Positions 23,910-31,864 of a stretch of 64,000 bases of DNA are shown piece after piece. The stretch covers positions 24,129-88,128 of the forward strand of contig CAXYVG010000001.1 of the NCBI GenBank assembly GCA_964292325.1, read 5' to 3'. Positions within the stretch are counted from its first letter, which is position 1; each line of letters opens with the position of its first letter. Below the pieces are notes generated by a model. That model did not search any database. It was not told where the DNA came from and worked only from the letters and a program-made list of their open reading frames with translations. This stretch comes from CTSoil-075 sp964292325 (GTDB lineage: Bacteria > Bacillota > Negativicutes > DSM-13327). The translations under genes were made by a program, and so were the position numbers.

Positions 23910-24437
23910 TTATATTCCAGCTAGTAATAAAGCAAGCAAGCTTTTCGCATCATTTATTGTTCCATCTTGCATCATAGATTTCACTTGCTCTTTCGTGTAA
24001 ACTTCCACATCTAAAAATTCATCTTCATCTGGATGTGACTTTGCTACTGTTAAATCATCAGCAATATAAAGATGGATGACTTCATCAGTGAAACCAGGTG
24101 TAGTGTAAATCGAACGTAATTTTTTGATATGATGAGCCACATAACCGGTCTCTTCTTCTAATTCCCGAAGTACACAGTCATCAGGTTGCTCTCCCATATC
24201 CAGTTTACCAGCTGGTATTTCCAGTATGGCTTTACCTACGGGATAACGAAATTGTCTAACTAAAACAATTTTCCCTTCTTTTGTAATTGGCACTACTGCA
24301 ATGGCTCCAGGATGCTTAATAAATTCCCGACCTGTTTTCTTACCATTTGGTAATTCTACAGTATCAGAATATACTTTCAGCAAATTGCCTTCAAATATTA
24401 TTTTCGAATCTACAAATTTTTCTGTCAAATGATCCAC
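23910..24437 (-). CDS. nudF: ADP-ribose pyrophosphatase, Nudix family
   Basis: NudF hydrolyses ADP-ribose to AMP and ribose 5-phosphate. The Nudix box is complete: G-K-L-D-M-G-E, then REL and EEETGY (about residues 97-119). The upstream VPITKEGKIVLVRQFRYPVGKAILEIPAG segment is typical of ADP-ribose enzymes, as is FTDEVIHLYIADDL after the box. The 175 residues are normal. The start is GTG at 24437 (after GGGGG) or TTG at 24428 (after AGGTGG); I cannot decide. It lies downstream of spo0A, as Bacillus nudF lies near spoIIM. Confidence 0.95.
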   Translation of the reverse strand: MDHLTEKFVDSKIIFEGNLLKVYSDTVELPNGKKTGREFIKHPGAIAVVPITKEGKIVLVRQFRYPVGKAILEIPAGKLDMGEQPDDCVLRELEEETGYVAHHIKKLRSIYTTPGFTDEVIHLYIADDLTVAKSHPDEDEFLDVEVYTKEQVKSMMQDGTINDAKSLLALLLAGI

Positions 24438-24559
24438 CTAAAAACCCCCTATATCAAATATAATCCAGTATAACATATATATTACATCAAGAAGAAGGTT
24501 ATATAGATAAATCTAGAATATCTGTAACTGATTCTGTTTAAAATAAGATAAATTGTGCT

Positions 24560-25330
24560 TTATGCACGCATTTCTAGTCGCAATTTATCGGCTACCATGG
24601 CCATAAATTCAGAATTAGTAGGTTTACCTTTTTCCACTTTAATAGTATAACCAAATAAACGATTAATCATATCCATATTTCCACGACTCCAAGCCACTTC
24701 AATCGCATGCCGTATGGCTCTTTCTACACGACTAGGTGTCGTAGAATACTTTTCCGCAATTCTAGGATATAAAACTTTGGTTACTGCCCCCAACAATTCC
24801 ATTTCAGCAATAATCATCATAATCGCATCACGTAAATACTGATAGCCTTTAATATGAGCCGGAATACCAATATCACGGATAATACTCGTAACTTCAACAT
24901 CAACGGGTCTAGCCTTAATGGCTTGTGCCACTACTGGACGTTGCATCGTAATCGTAGTAGCCAATTGTCTAATTCTGCTGGCTAGCACATCCATATTAAA
25001 TGGCTTTAATATATAATAATCAGCACCTAATTCTACTACTCGCTGCGTGATGCTCTCTTGACCAAATGCAGTTAGCATAATCACCTTAGGACGTTTACCG
25101 TGCATATCATTCAGACGTTCCAGAACACCGATCCCATCAAGATGTGGCATAATGATATCCAATATGACTACATCAGGATTCTTTTCTTCAACAATTGTGA
25201 GAATCTGTTCGCCATTATAAGCTACACCAACTAGTTCAAAATCAACTTGTTCTGTAAGATACTCCTGAATAATCCCCACAAATTCCCGATTATCATCAGC
25301 AATTGCCACTTTTATTGTTTCTCTACTCAA
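24560..25330 (-). CDS. spo0A: Sporulation master response regulator Spo0A
   Basis: Spo0A switches the cell into sporulation once phosphorylated. The receiver domain (about residues 1-125) shows D12-D13, phosphoacceptor D58 in VVILDIIMPHLDGIGVL, T87 and K109 in ILKPFN. The C-terminal DNA-binding domain has KGYQYLRDAIMMIIAEMELLGAVTKVLYP and the recognition region TTPSRVERAIRHAIEVAWSRGN, which is almost invariant in the family. The 256 residues are normal. The start is TTG at 25330 after GGAGAGG. Its promoter region carries a sigma-H-like promoter and two Spo0A boxes, so it is probably autoregulated. spoIVB, its usual neighbour, is displaced by the glycerate module. Confidence 0.98.
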   Translation of the reverse strand: MSRETIKVAIADDNREFVGIIQEYLTEQVDFELVGVAYNGEQILTIVEEKNPDVVILDIIMPHLDGIGVLERLNDMHGKRPKVIMLTAFGQESITQRVVELGADYYILKPFNMDVLASRIRQLATTITMQRPVVAQAIKARPVDVEVTSIIRDIGIPAHIKGYQYLRDAIMMIIAEMELLGAVTKVLYPRIAEKYSTTPSRVERAIRHAIEVAWSRGNMDMINRLFGYTIKVEKGKPTNSEFMAMVADKLRLEMRA

Positions 25331-25376
25331 TTAAAATCCTCTCCCTGCAGTTTTCATTTTTTCCATATTAAGAGTA

Positions 25377-25403
25377 ATTCGACAAACCTGCCCAATCACC
25401 TTC
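25377..25403 (-). promoter_or_regulatory. Sigma-H-like promoter of spo0A
   Basis: On the minus strand GAAGGTGAT (25395-25403), 11 bases and GTCGAAT (25377-25383) match the sigma-H pattern with two mismatches in the -35. It overlaps one Spo0A box. It lies 47 bases before the spo0A start codon. Confidence 0.7.
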
Positions 25404-25459
25404 TTTTTTGGAAAAAAAAGACAGCTTATGGTATGTTTTTTTTCATTGTAAATTCGACA
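25378..25459 (-). promoter_or_regulatory. Two Spo0A boxes upstream of spo0A
   Basis: TGTCGAA occurs twice on the minus strand, at 25378-25384 (within the -10) and at 25453-25459. Both match the core 0A-box consensus TGNCGAA. One overlapping the promoter and one upstream is a layout consistent with feedback by phosphorylated Spo0A. Confidence 0.75.
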
Positions 25460-25484
25460 AAAAAACGTATACCAAATCTAAACG

Positions 25485-26177
25485 TCACTGTAAAAGCCAA
25501 GGGATATAAAACGGAGCAATAAATGAAATGAAAATAGCGGATAACGCCATAGCAACGCCTGCCATTGCGCCTTGCATTTGCCCTTCTTGCAAAATAGTGG
25601 CTGTACCTTGTCCATGGGAAGTCACGCCCATGGCTAGTCCTCTGGCTACAGGATTTTTTATGTTACATAAGGAAAGAAAACTTGCACCAATCATCGAACC
25701 GAGTGTGCCTGTAAATACTACAAAAGCTACGGCGATAGCTGGATCGCCACCTGTTATATTAGCAATTTCAATGGCAATCGGAGCGGTGATAGATTTCGGT
25801 GCGATCGATGTAACTATCACGATATCCAGTCCACTTAGTTTCGCCAATACTACAGCAGTGGTTAATGTAGCGACTGCACCACTGATGATACCGATTAGTA
25901 TCGGTGCAAATGCTTGCCGTAGAATATGGCGATTCATATAAAGAGGGAGCGCTAACCCTACAGTAGCTGGCCCAAGTAAAAAAGTCATAATTTCTTTGCC
26001 TGGCTTATACTGTTCAAATGGTATCCCTAAACATTTCAGGATCAGAATGATAGCGGTCGTACTAAGTAGCAAAGGAGTGAGCAAGGCATTCTTGGTTCTT
26101 AAAGAAAATTCCCGACTCAACCAATAAGTACTAATTGTAATAAAAATAGTAAAAATAATGAATGCCGCGTTTTGCAA
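25485..26177 (-). CDS. LrgB-family membrane protein
   Basis: LrgB/CidB proteins are membrane proteins first described as antiholin partners; relatives transport small carboxylates, including pyruvate in Bacillus and glycolate/glycerate in plant plastids. About seven membrane segments are visible. The family marks are FLLGPATVGLALPLYMNR, VTSIAPKSITAPIAIEI, FTGTLGSMIGASFL and ARGLAMGVTSHGQGTATILQ. The 230 residues are usual. Start is TTG at 26177 after GGGGGAAA. The gene begins one base after lrgA ends. The glycerate kinase two genes upstream makes glycerate transport the more likely role here; this is inference. It is not given an lrgB symbol for that reason. Confidence 0.9.
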   Translation of the reverse strand: MQNAAFIIFTIFITISTYWLSREFSLRTKNALLTPLLLSTTAIILILKCLGIPFEQYKPGKEIMTFLLGPATVGLALPLYMNRHILRQAFAPILIGIISGAVATLTTAVVLAKLSGLDIVIVTSIAPKSITAPIAIEIANITGGDPAIAVAFVVFTGTLGSMIGASFLSLCNIKNPVARGLAMGVTSHGQGTATILQEGQMQGAMAGVAMALSAIFISFIAPFYIPWLLQ

Positions 26178-26178
26178 A

Positions 26179-26556
26179 TCAGCTTTCCCCCTCTTTCATT
26201 TGATGAGATTTCATGAGGAATTGAACAACTCCTGCTGTTGTTAGCAATGCGACTAACGTACTGATGACTAGCGGCAGAAATAAGAGATGCCCTTTTTGGA
26301 TGAACAAATCTCCCCATTCCATTAACTCGACTGCAATGGGAATAAAGAAAAAAGATAGATGTTTGAGTAGTGGAGTCGTTGCTGTTAATAGCCACTCTTC
26401 TTTAATGATGCCTACCGATAACAGCGTAAATAAGACAATCATTCCCAGCACAGCACCCGGTATGGGAAGATGCAAAGCATTCACTATCCATGTACTAGAA
26501 TAATAGATAAGCCATAATAAAAATGTTTGCCCAATAAATTTCAATACATTTTTCAA
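26179..26556 (-). CDS. LrgA/CidA-family membrane protein
   Basis: This 125-residue protein has four membrane segments and the family features PIPGAVLGMIVLFTLL near residues 32-47 and FIPIAVELMEWGDLF near 71-86. LrgA-type proteins were described as holin-like; with LrgB they form a two-part membrane system, in several cases a carboxylate facilitator. The start is a TTG at 26556 after AGAGGTAA. It is located six bases after the glycerate kinase gene and directly before the LrgB-family gene. Confidence 0.9.
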   Translation of the reverse strand: MKNVLKFIGQTFLLWLIYYSSTWIVNALHLPIPGAVLGMIVLFTLLSVGIIKEEWLLTATTPLLKHLSFFFIPIAVELMEWGDLFIQKGHLLFLPLVISTLVALLTTAGVVQFLMKSHQMKEGES

Positions 26557-26562
26557 AAAGTT

Positions 26563-27726
26563 TTACCTCTTTTCTGCTTTACTACTTGTGATCTCCATAC
26601 CACTTTTTAGTATCTGGCATAATCTTTCTGTTGCCTTTTTTATCAGTTCAGCAGCACCCGTCATACAGTTTTCCAGCGTCATAGGACGCGAAATAATACT
26701 CATGACTCCGTTAATTCCAGACTGCAATACTTCCTCATAGCGTTCGCCTAAACTACCAGATAAACAAAAAGTTGGAACCTGATGACTCTTTGCGATTTTT
26801 GCTACACCAACTGGTGCTTTACCATAAGCAGTTTGAAAATCAGTACACCCTTCACCAGTAATTACAAAGTCTGCTGTTTTTACAATATCCGAAAACCGTA
26901 CTGCCTCAAGTACGATATCAACACCTGGTAACAATTTTGCGTTGGTGAAAAATAACAACCCAGCTCCTAGACCTCCAGCAGCCCCTGCGCCTGGACAGTC
27001 AGCCACATCTCTTCCTGTAGCCTTTTTTACTATAGCAGCATAGCCAGCAAGTGCAGCATCCAGTTCTGCAATCATTTCTGGAGTGGCGCCTTTTTGCGGT
27101 CCATACACTGCACTTGCGCCGCGTGGACCACATAAAGGATTATCAACATCACAAGCCACTACAATTGTCGATTCATTCAAACGAGGATCAATCTGACTTA
27201 CATCAATTTTCACTAACTGTTCTAATGCAGCTCCACCGCTTGGCAGGGAATTCCCAACGCCATCAAGGAATTTTACGCCAAGCGCCCTTGCCATTCCCAT
27301 GCCTCCATCATTGGTTGCACTACCACCAATACCAATAATCAATTTACGGATTCCTCGATCAAGAACGGCTTTTATTAATTGTCCTGTGCCATAAGTAGTT
27401 GTAATACGAGGATCACGTTTTTCCGGAGGTACAAGCGGCAAGCCGGAAGCAGCAGCCATCTCAATCACTGCTGTTTCACCATCACCAAGGATTCCAAAAC
27501 AAGCTTGTACAGAATCTCCTAATGGTCCAATTACTTTTTCTTCAATCAACTGACCGCCAGTAGCTACAAGAAGCGCTTCAATCGTCCCTTCTCCGCCATC
27601 TGCGATCGGCACTTTAATCACCTCAGCATCTGGGAAAATCGATAATATTCCTTCTTCCATAGCATTTGCTACATTTACCGCAGATGCACTTCCCTTATAA
27701 GAATCTGGAGCTACAACAATACGCAT
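26563..27726 (-). CDS. Glycerate kinase, GarK/GlxK family
   Basis: This enzyme phosphorylates D-glycerate, usually to 2-phosphoglycerate, which then enters glycolysis. The N-terminus MRIVVAPDSYKGSASA is the family signature; IADGGEGTIEALL, GLPLVPPEKRDPRITTTYGTGQLI, IGIGGSATNDGGMGMARALG and VITGEGCTDFQTAYGKAPVGVAK complete the pattern. The 387 residues are normal. ATG at 27726 follows AAGGAAG; a GTG three codons earlier is possible. It is the first gene of a unit with LrgA- and LrgB-like genes, and it lies between spoIVB and spo0A, which are neighbours in most spore formers. Confidence 0.95.
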   Translation of the reverse strand: MRIVVAPDSYKGSASAVNVANAMEEGILSIFPDAEVIKVPIADGGEGTIEALLVATGGQLIEEKVIGPLGDSVQACFGILGDGETAVIEMAAASGLPLVPPEKRDPRITTTYGTGQLIKAVLDRGIRKLIIGIGGSATNDGGMGMARALGVKFLDGVGNSLPSGGAALEQLVKIDVSQIDPRLNESTIVVACDVDNPLCGPRGASAVYGPQKGATPEMIAELDAALAGYAAIVKKATGRDVADCPGAGAAGGLGAGLLFFTNAKLLPGVDIVLEAVRFSDIVKTADFVITGEGCTDFQTAYGKAPVGVAKIAKSHQVPTFCLSGSLGERYEEVLQSGINGVMSIISRPMTLENCMTGAAELIKKATERLCQILKSGMEITSSKAEKR

Positions 27727-27735
27727 ATCTTTCAC

Positions 27736-28041
27736 TTCCTTTATTTAATAAAAACTCAATTCACTCTTGCTAAACACTTTTCAAAAATAAACCCTTTCAT
27801 TACTCTACAAGAAATACGATTATTGTAGATAGTCAATTTGGGAACTTCAATAGAACCCCTCATCAAAAGACAAGGAGTAACTTTATCGGAATATATTTGA
27901 AAAAAGATGGAATACAAACAAATAACAACTCTGCCAAGTTAAAATAGAATAAAATTCCACATATAGAAATATAATTTCATATATTGATAATTTATTTCTA
28001 ATATAGAATATATTCTATATTATTATAACAAAATCCTTCTT
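27736..28041. other. AT-rich intergenic region with palindromes, no gene seen
   Basis: These roughly 306 bases between spoIVB and the glycerate kinase gene hold no supportable reading frame. A perfect 24-base palindrome lies at 27999-28022 (half-site TAATATAGAATA) and an imperfect related one at 27961-27984. Neither has a T-tract. They could be an operator for the glycerate unit or simple AT-rich sequence. The promoter for the glycerate kinase gene is presumably here, but I could not pick one out. Confidence 0.5.
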
Positions 28042-29463
28042 TTAAATAAGTATTTTACATTTGCCTTTTACAATACTTTTAGAACTATAAAACGAGCAAT
28101 TCGGCACCTTCAAATTCCCTACAAAAAAAGAGCTAGAAAACGTGAAAAGTTTTCTAGCTACTTTATTTTCATTTTTGGGAACAACTCCCACTTCCATTAG
28201 CATCCAATCAACAAAGCATCCATATCCTTTTGTAGGATCATGAACAAAAACGTGTGTTACTGCACCTACAATCTTACCATTTTGGATAATCGGGCTACCG
28301 CTCATGCCTTGTACTATACCACCGGTTTTTTCCAGTAAAGATGGATCGGTCACTTTGATGACAAGTCCTTTTCCCTCAGGAGATTCTTGTAAATTAATTT
28401 TTTGAATTTCAATATGAAATCGTTCAATCTGTTGCCCATCTACCACTGTTAATATTTCAGCATCACCAATTTGAACCTGATTCATAGAAGCTACTGGTAT
28501 GGCTTCAGAATATAATTCATTAGGAAGAGCATGATTCATCTTTCCATATATACCAAATTTCGTATTTTTTTGTATATTTCCTAGTAGCTTATCCTCCTCA
28601 ATAAATACACCAATTTTCTCACCAGGTTGTCCCCTTATTCCCTGCTGTATGCCCGATACTGTTGCGGATACAATTTTTCCTTGCTCACAATCAATCGGTT
28701 GATTGGTATCACTATCCGTAATAATATGTCCTAAAGCACCATAAGCATGTGAGTCAGGATCATAAAAGGTTAATGTCCCTACGCCAGCAACGCTATCTCT
28801 TACAAATAATCCGATTCTATAGCGTTTTGTATCATCACATAGTACTGGTTTTAATTGAATATTCATTTGCTCTTCACCACGTTTTAAACATATATCTAAT
28901 TCACTTTCTTCCTTACCACTACTATCAATCACTTCTGCCACTTGGTTATCACTTTGTACCGCAATGCCATTGATACTTAAAATCACATCACCAATATGAA
29001 TTCCCGCATCTTTAGCTGGCGACACTTCGCCTTCATTTCCAGTAACAATTGGTGAAATACCAACAACAATAACACCACGAGAATGCAATACGACACCAAT
29101 CGAATGACCTCCAGGAATTAATTTTAGCGAAGGTACAACATCAACCTGCACGGTTCTGATTGGTACAAGACCGAGAAACCTAAACTGCACGATAGACTTG
29201 CCTACTTTTAAGGTTTCTAAAAAAACAGGCCTAGATAATGAATAATTAGAAAGGGGCAGCTGCACTTTTATACTTTGTTCATATTCGGGACTAATACTTA
29301 GAGTTAAAGGAAAATTTACGGTAAACGAAGATTTTTCTCCTTCAATAATCCGCATATGAGGTGGCAGACCATAAATAGCACGAAACTGCGGGGAAAAACA
29401 GAATGCGATAATCAATGCAGCGATGCACATTCCAAGTATGGAACGATACTTCATGTTTATCAT
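28042..29463 (-). CDS. spoIVB: SpoIVB peptidase with a doubtful C-terminal extension
   Basis: SpoIVB is the secreted serine peptidase that signals from the forespore to activate pro-sigma-K processing. An N-terminal anchor (about residues 8-25) is followed by a PDZ domain (about 135-205) and the S55 peptidase domain. Catalytic H246 is in YGALGHIITD and the serine is within GMSGSPI (388-390). The normal ending is just after DWMLMEVGV (about 419-427). The frame then continues 45 residues through a perfect terminator (28123-28159). A one-base change in the A-rich stretch near 28170-28176 would give a stop almost at once. The last 40 residues are therefore suspect. ATG at 29463 lacks a close ribosome site. 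Confidence 0.93.
   Translation of the reverse strand: MINMKYRSILGMCIAALIIAFCFSPQFRAIYGLPPHMRIIEGEKSSFTVNFPLTLSISPEYEQSIKVQLPLSNYSLSRPVFLETLKVGKSIVQFRFLGLVPIRTVQVDVVPSLKLIPGGHSIGVVLHSRGVIVVGISPIVTGNEGEVSPAKDAGIHIGDVILSINGIAVQSDNQVAEVIDSSGKEESELDICLKRGEEQMNIQLKPVLCDDTKRYRIGLFVRDSVAGVGTLTFYDPDSHAYGALGHIITDSDTNQPIDCEQGKIVSATVSGIQQGIRGQPGEKIGVFIEEDKLLGNIQKNTKFGIYGKMNHALPNELYSEAIPVASMNQVQIGDAEILTVVDGQQIERFHIEIQKINLQESPEGKGLVIKVTDPSLLEKTGGIVQGMSGSPIIQNGKIVGAVTHVFVHDPTKGYGCFVDWMLMEVGVVPKNENKVARKLFTFSSSFFVGNLKVPNCSFYSSKSIVKGKCKILI
28123..28159 (-). terminator. Perfect intrinsic terminator inside the spoIVB reading frame
   Basis: An 11-bp perfect stem (AGCTAGAAAAC with GTTTTCTAGCT, seven-base loop) is followed on the minus strand by C and seven T. 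It lies in the annotated 3' part of spoIVB, which argues that the true stop codon is upstream of it. Confidence 0.85.
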
Positions 29464-29611
29464 GCTTTTGTCATCAACCCCTTATACCCGATTTTAAGAA
29501 AAAACTTGGTTTCTTTCTCTTCTACTTTAAACATTCCCGTTTTTTTTAATGATTATTCTGTTGTTTCGGGTGTATATTAACTTAAAATCTGGTTTTCAGA
29601 GATTTTGGCGC

Positions 29612-29642
29612 AAAAAAAGACGCCAGCTCATGCTTGCGTCTT
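29612..29642 (-). terminator. Intrinsic terminator overlapping the end of recN
   Basis: AAGACGC pairs with GCGTCTT around a 12-base loop and is followed on the minus strand by seven T in total. The left arm is formed by the last recN codons. Confidence 0.8.
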
Positions 29643-31343
29643 ATTTTTCCATTTTTCTTTTTTAGAAAGTGCCGATTCAAACATTTGAGTCGCATTCTCC
29701 ACTGCAATTTGTGTAATTTCATTTCCAGAAATCATTCTCGTTAATTCCAGTAGCTGCTCCTCTTTGGTCAACTGCCTAATAATCGTATACGTCCGCTTTC
29801 CATCTACCTGCTTTTGAAGATAAATATGAAGATCTGCCATACAAGCAATTTGTGGTAGATGAGTAATACATAGCACTTGTCTTGCACTAGCAATGCGAGC
29901 TACTTTCTCAGCTACCATGTGCCCCGCTTGTCCACCAATACCAGCATCGATTTCATCAAATACCATAATGCCAACGGCATCACGGTACGCACAAACTGTT
30001 TTAATTGCTAAAGCGATTCGCGAAAGCTCTCCACCTGATGCAATCTTATGTAGCATTTTAGGCTGCTCTCCTAAATTTGCTGAAAATAAAAAGGCGACTT
30101 CATTCTGGCCACTAGCAGTAAATTGAGATGTTGATGTAACTTCAATAATAAATCGAGCATTTGGCATACCCAAATCGACTAAATGTCCACAAATCTGCTT
30201 CATCAGTTCCATTGCCGATTGTTGTCTTAGCCGATCCAGTTCACTAGCTAAATCTGTCAACTTACTTTCTAATTGTTCTTGCTGTTTACCCAATTTAGCA
30301 ATTTTTTGATCATAATTATTAATATCGGCTAATTCTAAGGTTGCTTGCTTATAATAAGCTAGTATCTCGGCAATCGTAGTTCCATACTTCTTTTTTAATT
30401 TATAAATTACATCTACACGCTCTTGCAGTTCGGCTAAATACTGCGGATTAAATTCAATTTCATCACCATAAGTTCGCAGTTCCGTACAATGTTCCTCTAA
30501 CTGATATAAAGCATCACTAACCCCTGTAAGTTGACTTTGCACTCTTGGATCATAACGAACCGCAATTTCGAGTTCACGTTTTACCTCTGCCAAATCCGAT
30601 AAAACACCACTTGAGCCATCACTACCTTGGTCGAGCAGTATGTAAGCACGGTTTAGCGCACTCGCAATTTTTTCAGCATTCGCGAGTACCAGTATTTTCT
30701 GTTCTAGTTCTTCATCCTCATGTAATCGTAAGGTAGCAGCAGCAATTTCTTGAGTTTGCCAATTCAGCATATCAATTCGTTGCGCTCGTTCTCGTGAGTT
30801 TTGTTCAAGCAATGAGAGTTCTTTGATTAATTCTAGCCAACTATTATACGTTGCGCGATACTGTTCAAGCACCACTTTTGTTGTATCATCTAACGCATCT
30901 AGCATTGTTAAATAGGCCTCTGGTCGCAGTAAAGCTTGATTTTCATGTTGTCCATGCATATCAACCAGTTTTTCGCCAATCTGGCGTAACGTACTCACCG
31001 TAATATGGCAACCATTGATTAAAATGGTATTCTTCCCCTGACGCGAGAAACGACGACTGATAATAATCGCTTTATCATCATCCACCATTATGCCTTGCTC
31101 TTCTACTAAATTATGAATAGAAGGTAGCTGTGAAATATCAAATACCGCTTCAACACGAAAAAAATCACAACCAGTACGAATCGAATCTACGGAAGCTCTA
31201 CTGCCTAAAATAACACTTACTGCATCGATGAGAATTGATTTACCGGCCCCTGTTTCTCCTGTGAGTATATTGAGACCATCATCAAACTCCACCATAGCCT
31301 GTTCAAGTAATGCAAAGTTAGTAACAGCCAATGATTTTAACAC
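29628..31343 (-). CDS. recN: DNA repair protein RecN
   Basis: RecN is an SMC-like ATPase in double-strand break repair. The N-terminal head has Walker A GETGAGKS (about residues 30-37) and the C-terminal head has the signature region LHKIASGGELSRIALAIK and Walker B IMVFDEIDAGIGGQAG. A long coiled coil with hinge spans about residues 155-380. The 571 residues are normal. Start is GTG at 31343 after TAGGAG. It is 18 bases after argR, the conserved Bacillus pairing, and is followed by spoIVB. Confidence 0.97.
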   Translation of the reverse strand: MLKSLAVTNFALLEQAMVEFDDGLNILTGETGAGKSILIDAVSVILGSRASVDSIRTGCDFFRVEAVFDISQLPSIHNLVEEQGIMVDDDKAIIISRRFSRQGKNTILINGCHITVSTLRQIGEKLVDMHGQHENQALLRPEAYLTMLDALDDTTKVVLEQYRATYNSWLELIKELSLLEQNSRERAQRIDMLNWQTQEIAAATLRLHEDEELEQKILVLANAEKIASALNRAYILLDQGSDGSSGVLSDLAEVKRELEIAVRYDPRVQSQLTGVSDALYQLEEHCTELRTYGDEIEFNPQYLAELQERVDVIYKLKKKYGTTIAEILAYYKQATLELADINNYDQKIAKLGKQQEQLESKLTDLASELDRLRQQSAMELMKQICGHLVDLGMPNARFIIEVTSTSQFTASGQNEVAFLFSANLGEQPKMLHKIASGGELSRIALAIKTVCAYRDAVGIMVFDEIDAGIGGQAGHMVAEKVARIASARQVLCITHLPQIACMADLHIYLQKQVDGKRTYTIIRQLTKEEQLLELTRMISGNEITQIAVENATQMFESALSKKEKWKNKTQA

Positions 31344-31361
31344 TTTTTTCGCTCCTACCCT

Positions 31362-31814
31362 TTAATTTGATAATGCCAGTAATTTTGTCATAACCTTCGA
31401 TACGGCATCCATCGGTTTTACTACGACCAATATATTATCATCACCAGCTACAGTACCAATGATATCTGGCCATTTACTATTATCAATAGCCGCAGCTACG
31501 GCCTGAGCAGTTCCTGGCAATGTTTTGATCACCACAATATTTCCACTATGATCCATGCCAACAACAGAATCTTGGAAAATCCGCTCCATCCGGGGCTGTA
31601 AAAAAGCAGAATTACTTTCTACAGGAAAGGCATACCGATAACGTCCTTCCCCGACGGGAACTTTAATCAACATTAATTCTTTAATATCCCGCGATACAGT
31701 CGCTTGTGTCACTTTAATTGATTCTTTGCACAATGCTTCTGCTAATTCTTCTTGTGTCTCAATGATATGGTTTTCAACAATTTTTTTTATAGTAGCGTGC
31801 CGTAATGTTTTCAA
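31362..31814 (-). CDS. argR: Arginine repressor ArgR/AhrC
   Basis: ArgR is a hexameric, arginine-sensing repressor of arginine biosynthesis. The N-terminal winged helix (about residues 1-70) includes RHATIKKIVENHIIETQEELAEAL and TQATVSRDIKELMLIKV. The C-terminal oligomerisation and arginine-binding domain has GTAQAVAAAID and IIGTVAGDDNILVV. I place the start at the TTG at 31814, since GAGGTGC precedes it and the product (150 residues, beginning at KTLRHATI) then has the family length. The open frame continues to 31868, overlapping nadK. It is in the conserved tlyA-nadK-argR-recN run. Confidence 0.95.
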   Translation of the reverse strand: MKTLRHATIKKIVENHIIETQEELAEALCKESIKVTQATVSRDIKELMLIKVPVGEGRYRYAFPVESNSAFLQPRMERIFQDSVVGMDHSGNIVVIKTLPGTAQAVAAAIDNSKWPDIIGTVAGDDNILVVVKPMDAVSKVMTKLLALSN

Positions 31815-31864
31815 GCACCTCAGCCCCCTTGCTTTTTCAAGTACCTGCCGTATATCTGACTGCC

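Noticed and set aside
25485..26556. Prophage holin/antiholin
   Set aside because: No phage genes nearby; the pair is coupled to a glycerate kinase and belongs to a widespread chromosomal family.
29497..29517. Further copy of the interspersed element (AAGAAAAAACTTGGTTTC)
   Set aside because: Only about 18 bases match and neither hairpin nor central motif is present; could be chance in A/T-rich sequence.
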